From Clostridiales bacterium UBA6468 (lineage in GTDB: Bacteria > Bacillota > Clostridia > Oscillospirales > Oscillospiraceae), in NCBI GenBank assembly GCA_002436765.1, contig DJNI01000015.1:1-9015 (forward strand): a DNA stretch of 9,015 nt. The letters are read 5' to 3'. Below, one piece after another: positions 1 through 5,337 of the stretch. The translations under genes were made by a program, and so were the position numbers. How positions within the stretch are numbered: the first letter of the stretch is position 1; every line of letters starts with the position of its first letter. The notes under the pieces were generated by a model. It was not told the DNA's origin and searched no databases. It worked only from the letters and a program-made list of their open reading frames with translations.

Positions 1-25
1 CGCAGACGATTTATTCAGAGATTCC

Positions 26-1282
26 TTAGTCTCTGCGCAGTGCCTCGATGGGGTTCAGATTTGCCGCCTTGTAGGCCGGGAGCATACCGAACACCACGCC
101 GATGAAGGTGGAGAACACCACCGCCACAATGATGGCCGGCACGCTGATGGACACCGGGATCTGCATCATGTTGGAGATCAGCTCCGCGAGGATCACGCCG
201 CTGATGACGCCGATGATACCGCCCAGACTGGTCAGCACCGCCGACTCCGTCAAAAACTGGAGCAGGATGCGCTTCTTTCTCGCGCCGATGGCCTTTTTCA
301 GACCGATCTCGGCAGTCCGCTCCGTCACGGACACCAGCATGATGTTCATAACGCCGATGCCGCCCACCAGCAGGGAAATGCTGGCGATCCAGATCAGCTG
401 GGTGTTGGTGGACTGGGACATTTTTTGCAGCTGCTGCGCCTGTTCCAGCATGTCCTGGCTGCGGTAGTCGAAGTCGGAATTTTCCGGATCCACGATCTGC
501 TTCTGGGTCAGAAGATCCGCCGCTTCCTTGCCCGCCGTGGCCATGGTATCGGTGTTTTTCACCTTGATGGCCACGTTCTGAGGCTCGTCAAACTGGAATG
601 CCGTCGGCCAGACCGTGTCGGGGATGTAAAGGCAGCCGGAGGAGGTGTCCGCATAGAGGTAATAGTCCTGCAATGTCTCAATGGTGGGGGTAAACTCCTT
701 GGAAAGGGCTACCACCCCCACCACGGTGAACACGTCGCCCTTAATTTCCAGCGCCTTGCCCACAGGGTCTTCCCCGCCGAACAGGGTGGAGACCGTGTTG
801 GCGTCCACCAGCGCCACCTTGCGAAAATCGTCATAATCCGCCTGGGTGAAGCCTCTGCCGGACTTGACCTGATAACCGTAAACCGGCAGATAATGCATGT
901 CGATGCCGTAGGTCTCGCCGTTGAAGGCCGTATTCTGGTAGTACACGGAATTGGAATTGTTCCGGGAGTTGTACAGCGACACCCCCTCCACGCCGGAGAT
1001 GTCTTCCAGCTCCTGCCGGGTCTCCTCGGTGATGACCCGCACGCCGTCGGGGATGGAATTCCAGCTCATGTCATAGGAATACCCAGACTGGTTCAGCTGG
1101 ACGGTGACCACGTTGTTGCCCGCGCCGATCAGGTTTTCCTTGATCTGCTCGTTGGTGCCCTGAATGGTGGAAACGATGGTGATGATGGCCGCGATGCCGA
1201 TGATGATACCCAGCATGGTCAGCACGCTGCGCATCTTATGTCCCCAGATTCCCTGGAAGGCAAGCCGGATATTTTCTATCAT
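26..1282 (-). CDS. MacB/FtsX-family ABC transporter permease
   Basis: This 418-residue protein is the membrane subunit of a MacB/YknZ-type exporter, which couples ATP hydrolysis in the cytoplasm to mechanical movement of an extracytoplasmic domain rather than to ordinary transmembrane pumping. Four membrane segments are visible, at about residues 20-40, 295-318, 347-371 and 381-403. A large extracytoplasmic MacB_PCD-like domain lies between the first and second. The FtsX domain carries the conserved coupling-helix stretch VTERTAEIGLKKAIGARK (319-336) and the family's C-terminal signature with PIEALR (411-416). The ATG at 1282 is preceded by AAGGAGGG (1290-1297), which overlaps the stop codon of the upstream adaptor, so translation is probably coupled. 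It is the last gene of the four-gene exporter operon. Family assignment is firm; the cargo is not known. Confidence 0.95.
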   Translation of the reverse strand: MIENIRLAFQGIWGHKMRSVLTMLGIIIGIAAIITIVSTIQGTNEQIKENLIGAGNNVVTVQLNQSGYSYDMSWNSIPDGVRVITEETRQELEDISGVEGVSLYNSRNNSNSVYYQNTAFNGETYGIDMHYLPVYGYQVKSGRGFTQADYDDFRKVALVDANTVSTLFGGEDPVGKALEIKGDVFTVVGVVALSKEFTPTIETLQDYYLYADTSSGCLYIPDTVWPTAFQFDEPQNVAIKVKNTDTMATAGKEAADLLTQKQIVDPENSDFDYRSQDMLEQAQQLQKMSQSTNTQLIWIASISLLVGGIGVMNIMLVSVTERTAEIGLKKAIGARKKRILLQFLTESAVLTSLGGIIGVISGVILAELISNMMQIPVSISVPAIIVAVVFSTFIGVVFGMLPAYKAANLNPIEALRRD

Positions 1283-1295
1283 AAATTTGCCCTCC

Positions 1296-3101
1296 TTAAT
1301 AGCTGTACAGGCTGCTCACGTCGCCTTCCTCCGTGGGCGCGCCCTGCTTCACGTTCTTGCCGTAGGGGAATGCGATGAGGTCATCCACCGTCAGGCCGCT
1401 GAGAATTTCGGTATAGCTGCCCCAAAGCGCCTTGCCGGTGGTCACGAACCGCTTCTCCAGCTTACCGTCCGCGCCCCGGACGTAGACGTAGGACTGTCCG
1501 TTCTCGGTGCGGATAAAGGGGTTCTCCAGGTAAATGCCATTCTCGCTTTCGGCGGAGGAATACTGGATGCTGGCATACTGCCCCGCCTGCAAGTCTGCCG
1601 TCTCGTCCACGAAGACCGTGAAGGGATAATAGGACACATTGGGGTTGCCGGAGCCGTTCCAGCCGTCGCTGTCGGTGGGGAAGTCGCCTATGGAGACGAT
1701 CTTACCGGGATAGGTCATGCCGGTATTCCAGTCGTTGACCGTGACCTCCTGGCCGATCTGCATCTTGTCCTTCTCCAGCTCGCTGACGCCGCCCTGGATG
1801 TAGAATCCGCCGCCGCCGGAGACCTTAATAACGGGCTGATTCTGGGTCTTGGCTTCCTCCTCCGACAGAACGGAGACCACCTTGCCGTCAAATTCGGCGT
1901 AAACGTTGCCGTCGCTCATCTCGGTCTGCATGATCTTGTAGTCCGCTTCGGCCATCTTGATCTTGAATTTCGTTTCCTTGATGGTCTTCTCCTGCTCGGC
2001 GCGCATCTGCGCCAGCTGCGCGGCGGTGTAGCCGCTGCCGGGGTCAGGGATGTCCGGGTCGGTGGGATCGGTGTTGTCCGGGTCGTCCTCTACGATGGTG
2101 TGATCGGGAACCGCCGACGCATCAAAGAACTTGAAGGCAAAGCTGCCGCCCTGCTTGTAAATGTGCAGTCCCTGCCAGAACAACCGGCTGCCAAGAGACA
2201 TATTGCCCTCGGTGACCTTGAAGACCATGTAGTAATTATTCACGGCAATCGTCGGCTTCTCGTCGGGGTTCTCCGCAGCCGAAGCGCTGGAATTTTCGCC
2301 GCCCGTCGTATTCTCCGTAGCGTCCGGGGTGTTTTCCGTAGTGTCCGGGGTGCTCTCCGTAGTACTTGGGGTGCTTTCCGTCGTGCTCGGGGTGCTTTCC
2401 GTCGTGCTTGGGGTGCTTTCCGTCGTATCCGGGATACTCTCCGTAGGCTCTTCCGTGGGGTCGGGTACGTAATTTTTATTCTGGTACTCTTCCGCTTTCT
2501 GCCGCGCCGCCTCCAGAATGGTGTCATCCACGGCGGCTGCGGTGCTGAGCCAGCAGATCAGCGCCTTTTCCGCCGTGCTGCCGTCATAGTCGGAGTTGGT
2601 GGAAAGCTGGTAACTGCCCGTCAGCTTGGTGCCGGCGTTCGGATCGCCCTCGTCTCCGTAATCGTCGGAATCGTCAAAATCCACGACGGACATGGGCGTC
2701 ATGTTCTGAATGTCCTTCAGCTTCTTCTGGGCGGTTTCCAGGTCCAGCTTCAGCTTTTCCACTTCCAGCCGCTTGCGTTCCAGCTGGAGGTCGGACAGGG
2801 TGGTGTCGAAGGTCATCAGCACATCGCCCTTTTTCACCGTGTCCCCCTGGGCGACCTTCATTTCCGTCACCGTCTGGGTGGAGGAAAGAAACACGGTCTG
2901 GATCTTATCCGTGGAAACGGGGCCGTAGCTCTCCTGGGAGTCGCCCCAGTATTCCGTCATGCCGATGTTGTTGAAGGGAAACACCTGCACCGGCTCCGAC
3001 CTACCCCGGCTCACGCCGAACCACACGCCCAGGCCGACGACCACCACCAGCACGATGGCGGTCACGGTAATAATGATCTTTTTCTTATTCTGCTTCTTCA
3101 T
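1296..3101 (-). CDS. Membrane-anchored HlyD/MacA-type adaptor with large hairpin insertion
   Basis: This 601-residue protein is the second periplasmic-adaptor-like (membrane fusion) subunit of the exporter. An N-terminal membrane anchor spans about residues 9-30. A lipoyl half-motif follows (about 75-100, containing VAQGDTVKKGDVL), then the first coiled-coil arm (103-133). The returning arm appears only at 360-395, with the second lipoyl half at 400-437, a beta-barrel region to about 515 and a membrane-proximal domain to the end. The intervening 225 or so residues are an insertion rich in Asp, Thr, Ser, Pro and Glu that contains heptapeptide repeats. Ordinary YknX/MacA adaptors are about 380-420 residues. 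An in-frame extension to 3191 is rejected because the ATG at 3101 has AGGAGGGAGG eight bases upstream and begins a proper anchor. The start overlaps the ATPase gene by 17 bp. The C-terminus (GLTVDDLIAFP, QGAPT) resembles that of the lipoprotein adaptor, so the two look paralogous. Confidence 0.9.
   Translation of the reverse strand: MKKQNKKKIIITVTAIVLVVVVGLGVWFGVSRGRSEPVQVFPFNNIGMTEYWGDSQESYGPVSTDKIQTVFLSSTQTVTEMKVAQGDTVKKGDVLMTFDTTLSDLQLERKRLEVEKLKLDLETAQKKLKDIQNMTPMSVVDFDDSDDYGDEGDPNAGTKLTGSYQLSTNSDYDGSTAEKALICWLSTAAAVDDTILEAARQKAEEYQNKNYVPDPTEEPTESIPDTTESTPSTTESTPSTTESTPSTTESTPDTTENTPDATENTTGGENSSASAAENPDEKPTIAVNNYYMVFKVTEGNMSLGSRLFWQGLHIYKQGGSFAFKFFDASAVPDHTIVEDDPDNTDPTDPDIPDPGSGYTAAQLAQMRAEQEKTIKETKFKIKMAEADYKIMQTEMSDGNVYAEFDGKVVSVLSEEEAKTQNQPVIKVSGGGGFYIQGGVSELEKDKMQIGQEVTVNDWNTGMTYPGKIVSIGDFPTDSDGWNGSGNPNVSYYPFTVFVDETADLQAGQYASIQYSSAESENGIYLENPFIRTENGQSYVYVRGADGKLEKRFVTTGKALWGSYTEILSGLTVDDLIAFPYGKNVKQGAPTEEGDVSSLYSY
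2308..2454 (-). repeat. 21-bp coding minisatellite, about seven units
   Basis: Seven consecutive 21-bp units begin at 2308, 2329, 2350, 2371, 2392, 2413 and 2434. The central three are nearly identical (plus-strand form gtgctttccgtcgtgctcgg plus one g, with a few substitutions) and the outer ones are more diverged, the last most of all. On the coding strand each unit specifies a heptapeptide of the form TTESTPS or TTENTPD. The array occupies about residues 216-265 of the membrane-anchored adaptor. Because 21 is a multiple of three, gain or loss of units would change length without a frameshift. Confidence 0.9.
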
Positions 3102-3798
3102 TCCCGGCGCCTCCCTCCTGCTGTTCGTCGTAAGTACGGAGCTGCCCGTCCAGAATGTGGTAGATCTTGTCGGCACACTGGGCAATGGCAAGCTCGTGGG
3201 TGATCATGAGGATGGTCATTCCCTCGTCGCTGAGCCGCCGGAAAATCTCCATGATCTGGTTGCCCGCCTTGGTGTCCAGCGCGCCGGTGGGCTCGTCCGC
3301 CAGCAGAAGATCCGGCTTTCCCACCATCGCCCGGGCGATGGCGACGCGCTGGCACTGGCCGCCGGACAGCTGGTTGGGGAAAAAGTCCATCCGTTCCTCC
3401 AGTCCCACGGCCTTCAGCGCCTCCGCCGCCCGTTCCCGCCGCTCCTTCAGGCTCACCCCGGCGTACAGCAGGGGCAGCGCCACGTTGTCCAGGGCGGTGA
3501 GCTTGGGCATGAGGTAAAAGCTCTGGAACACAAAGCCTAAGTGCTTGTTCCGGATATCCGCCAGCTCGTCGTCGCTCATGTCCTTCAGGTTCTGGCCGTC
3601 CAGCTCATAGGTGCCGGAGGTGGGAACGTCCAGGCAGCCGATGATGTTCATCAGGGTGGTCTTGCCGGAGCCGGAGGGACCCATGATGGCGAGATAATCC
3701 CCCCGCTCCATGGTCAGGTTGACGTTTTTCAGCACCCGGACAGGCTCCTTGCCCTGGACATAGTCCTTGCAGATGTTCGTCAGTTTCAGGATGGCCAC
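3085..3798 (-). CDS. MacB/LolD/YknY-type ABC transporter ATP-binding protein
   Basis: This 237-residue protein is the cytoplasmic nucleotide-binding subunit that powers the exporter. All motifs are intact: Walker A GPSGSGKT (40-47), Q-loop Gln92, signature LSGGQ (144-148), Walker B LLLADEP with catalytic Glu169, D-loop GALD (172-175) and switch His201. The segment after Walker A (NIIGCLDVPTSG) and the overall length are typical of the MacB/LolD/YknY group, which pairs with FtsX-like permeases. Translation starts with GTG at 3798, directly after the TAA of the lipoprotein adaptor (TAA-GTG). The upstream GGGGTGGG (3803-3810) is only a modest ribosome binding site, so translational coupling is likely. 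The next in-frame ATG (Met30) would delete the first strands of the fold. The gene overlaps the downstream adaptor by 17 bp. Confidence 0.96.
   Translation of the reverse strand: MAILKLTNICKDYVQGKEPVRVLKNVNLTMERGDYLAIMGPSGSGKTTLMNIIGCLDVPTSGTYELDGQNLKDMSDDELADIRNKHLGFVFQSFYLMPKLTALDNVALPLLYAGVSLKERRERAAEALKAVGLEERMDFFPNQLSGGQCQRVAIARAMVGKPDLLLADEPTGALDTKAGNQIMEIFRRLSDEGMTILMITHELAIAQCADKIYHILDGQLRTYDEQQEGGAGNEEAE
3110..3119 (-). promoter_or_regulatory. Ribosome binding site that fixes the start of the membrane-anchored adaptor
   Basis: The coding strand reads AGGAGGGAGG, eight bases before the ATG at 3101. It lies inside the 3' end of the ATPase gene. It argues for the start at 3101 rather than the in-frame upstream ATG at 3191, whose extra 30 residues look like out-of-frame ATPase sequence. 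Confidence 0.8.
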
Positions 3799-5145
3799 TT
3801 AGCCCACCCCGCCTTCCGTGGACACGGTCTCTGCTGCCGCCGTGTCCTCACCGGGCATCTCCCCGGTTTCCCCGGAGACGCTCTCCTCGGGCATCACGTC
3901 CATGCTCTCTGCGGGCATATCCTCCATGGGCATATCCTCCATAGGCATATCCGCAGCGCCTTCGCCCATGTTGTCCATGGGCGTGTCCGCGTTCTCCGAC
4001 GCCGTCATTTCATGGGTGGTGGGCGCGCCGTTGCGGCACAGCTGCTCATCGGGGAACGCGATGTAATCGTCCAGAGTCAGGCCGTCCAACACGTCGTAGG
4101 TATCCGTCGTCTCGTCGTACTCGCCCACGGTGATGGTGCGCTTTTCCAGCTTGCCCTTCTTCTCCGCCCACACGTAGGCAGAGCCGTCGTCCTCAAAGCA
4201 GATAAAGGCGCTGCTGAGGGGCAGACCGGAGGACGTGCCGTCCCCTTCCGTCTCGACCTCCAGGTAGACGTGCTGTCCCAACATCAAGCCGTCGGTGCTG
4301 TCCAGCTCCACGTAGAACGGGTACTTGCTGGACGCCTCCATGGAATCGGTGGTCGTCCCGTAATACCGGTCGGAGTCGCTTCCCTGGGAGGGGTTTTCAT
4401 AGTCCACCAGCGTGACCGTCCCCGACCAGGAAGCGTTCGCGTCCGTCCGGGAGGTGATCTTGATGCGGGTGCCCTCAATGATGCTGCCCCGCTGCAATTC
4501 ACCGATCGTACCCTTGACCCGGTAGGAGCCGACCTCCTGAATGGTGATGTAGGGCGCAGGGTTGCCGCTGCTGTCGGTGCCGTTTTCGTTGATGGACTGA
4601 ATGCGTCCCTTGATGGGAGACACCACGGTGGAATTTTTCAGCAGATTCTCCGCCTGGGTGACCTCGGTCTGCTTGGCCTTGGCGTTCAGCTCCGCTTCCT
4701 TCATGTCTACCTGGGTGGTCTGGATCTGGATGGTGTATTGCAGCTTGTCGGAGCCGGACGCCCAGCTGCGCTCCTTTTCCAGCTCCTTGATCTGCTGCTG
4801 GTAATTTTCGATGGACGCGTTCAGCTGCTCCAGCTCCAGCTGCTTCTTTTCCAGACTCAGCTGCAGCTCCTCGGTATCGTACTCGAACAGCTTCTCTCCC
4901 TTGTTGACGTCGTCGCCTTCCTTGACAAACACTTCCTTGACGGTCTTTTCCGAATCCTTCTTGATCTCCGTCACGTTTTCGGAAACGACCATGCCGGGGA
5001 AGCGGTCGCCGGCCGCAATGCCGCCCATTCCCGTCAGATCGGAAACCGACTGCACATACACCGCCGTATCGTTGCTGCCGCAGGCCGCCAGAGAAACGGC
5101 CAGGCATAGAATCAGCGCCAGAGCCAGCCATGCTCGAACTTTCAT
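3799..5145 (-). CDS. Lipoprotein HlyD/MacA-type adaptor with Met-rich C-terminal tail
   Basis: This 448-residue lipoprotein is the first adaptor subunit of the exporter, tethered to the outer face of the membrane. A signal peptide with lipobox LAAC predicts lipidated Cys22. A lipoyl half-motif (about 66-90, containing VKEGDDVNKGEKLF) is followed by a coiled-coil hairpin (about 92-170, rich in Glu, Gln, Leu and Lys), a second lipoyl half (TVVSPIKGRIQSI, 173-185), a beta-barrel domain (about 205-300) and a membrane-proximal domain ending near 376. Residues 388-431 form an acidic tail with ten methionines that is not part of the usual fold. The start at 5145 is preferred over an in-frame ATG at 5175 because GGAGGA (5153-5158) lies seven bases before it and a lipoprotein signal begins there. 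It is the first gene after the promoter. As an alternative, the tail could be simple disordered sequence without metal-binding function. Confidence 0.93.
   Translation of the reverse strand: MKVRAWLALALILCLAVSLAACGSNDTAVYVQSVSDLTGMGGIAAGDRFPGMVVSENVTEIKKDSEKTVKEVFVKEGDDVNKGEKLFEYDTEELQLSLEKKQLELEQLNASIENYQQQIKELEKERSWASGSDKLQYTIQIQTTQVDMKEAELNAKAKQTEVTQAENLLKNSTVVSPIKGRIQSINENGTDSSGNPAPYITIQEVGSYRVKGTIGELQRGSIIEGTRIKITSRTDANASWSGTVTLVDYENPSQGSDSDRYYGTTTDSMEASSKYPFYVELDSTDGLMLGQHVYLEVETEGDGTSSGLPLSSAFICFEDDGSAYVWAEKKGKLEKRTITVGEYDETTDTYDVLDGLTLDDYIAFPDEQLCRNGAPTTHEMTASENADTPMDNMGEGAADMPMEDMPMEDMPAESMDVMPEESVSGETGEMPGEDTAAAETVSTEGGVG
3913..3957 (-). repeat. 15-bp tandem repeat encoding MPMED units
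   Basis: Two identical 15-bp units (plus strand gggcatatcctccat, 3913-3927 and 3928-3942) are followed by a degenerate third (3943-3957). They encode the DMPMEDMPMEDMP core of the adaptor's acidic, methionine-rich tail. The unit length preserves the reading frame. Confidence 0.85.
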
Positions 5146-5152
5146 AATTCTG

Positions 5153-5158
5153 TCCTCC
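5153..5158 (-). promoter_or_regulatory. Ribosome binding site that fixes the start of the lipoprotein adaptor
   Basis: GGAGGA on the coding strand lies seven bases upstream of the ATG at 5145. The alternative ATG at 5175 has no such motif before it and falls about 12 bases downstream of the -10 box, so it would leave almost no leader. Confidence 0.8.
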
Positions 5159-5161
5159 ACA

Positions 5162-5185
5162 TGTAAATGTTTCATTTTGTAAATG
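5162..5185. promoter_or_regulatory. Candidate operator: repeated TGTAAATG sites just after the -10 box
   Basis: The octamer TGTAAATG occurs at 5162-5169 and again at 5178-5185, with CATTT (5173-5177) between them. This makes alternating inverted half-sites, AAATG-TTT-CATTT-TGT-AAATG. The block covers the presumed transcription start and early leader, where a repressor could act. No regulator gene is in the window, and AT-rich chance repetition is possible. Confidence 0.3.
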
Positions 5186-5187
5186 AT

Positions 5188-5216
5188 ATTATACCGGAAT
5201 TGCCCGCGGAAATCAA
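5188..5216 (-). promoter_or_regulatory. Sigma-A-type promoter of the exporter operon
   Basis: On the minus strand, TTGATT (5211-5216) and a perfect TATAAT (5188-5193) are separated by exactly 17 bp. Transcription would begin near 5181, giving a leader of roughly 35 bases before the lipoprotein adaptor start. It lies in the 192-bp gap between the importer and exporter units, downstream of the importer's hairpin. The identification rests on consensus matching only. Confidence 0.8.
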
Positions 5217-5225
5217 CTACATTGC

Positions 5226-5242
5226 CATTAAAGATTCATTAA
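5226..5242 (-). promoter_or_regulatory. Candidate activator site: TTAATG direct repeat, 11-bp period
   Basis: The minus strand carries TTAATG at 5237-5242 and 5226-5231, an exact 11-bp period. An ATG trinucleotide is also in register one period further upstream. The pair ends about 10 bp upstream of the -35 box. Direct repeats of about 11 bp are the usual arrangement for OmpR/PhoB-type response regulators. The motif is short and no two-component genes are visible here. Confidence 0.3.
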
Positions 5243-5276
5243 GGTACCATGGGATTTTTTGTCGCAACGCGGGAAA

Positions 5277-5303
5277 TGCCCCGCGCCTGAATGGCGCGGG
5301 GCA
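5277..5303 (-). terminator. Probable terminator of the sugar-importer operon
   Basis: A perfect 11-bp GC-rich stem, tgccccgcgcc (5277-5287) and ggcgcggggca (5293-5303), encloses a 5-base loop. It lies 34 bases beyond the stop codon of the solute-binding protein. On the minus strand only about three T residues follow, so the U-tract is poor and termination may be partial or may depend on other factors. Placement between two same-strand operons supports the call. Confidence 0.7.
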
Positions 5304-5337
5304 GGCGGTTATCGTTTCGTCAGTGGATACAGAGGCA

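Noticed and set aside
16..35. Hairpin cagaga/tctctg spanning the end of the permease gene, considered as operon terminator
   Set aside because: The stem is only six base pairs, includes the stop codon and is followed by AATAAATCG rather than a T-run. The true end of the operon is probably beyond the window edge.
2240..2527. Minus-strand 95-codon frame rich in arginine and proline inside the adaptor gene
   Set aside because: It is an out-of-frame reading of the 21-bp repeat array; its repetitiveness comes entirely from the array.
3102..3191. In-frame 30-residue N-terminal extension of the membrane-anchored adaptor
   Set aside because: The extension overlaps ATPase coding sequence in another frame, and a strong ribosome binding site plus membrane anchor start at the ATG at 3101.
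1164..3203. Long plus-strand open frame of 679 codons opposite the membrane-anchored adaptor and part of the permease gene
   Set aside because: It mirrors genuine minus-strand genes with complete domain motifs, has His/Gly/Val/Leu/Arg-rich composition typical of antisense frames in GC-rich DNA, and has no recognisable domain or ribosome binding site.
3541..5109. Long plus-strand open frame opposite the lipoprotein adaptor and the ATPase
   Set aside because: Same antisense artefact: the opposite strand encodes intact ATPase and adaptor motifs, and the translated product has no family resemblance.
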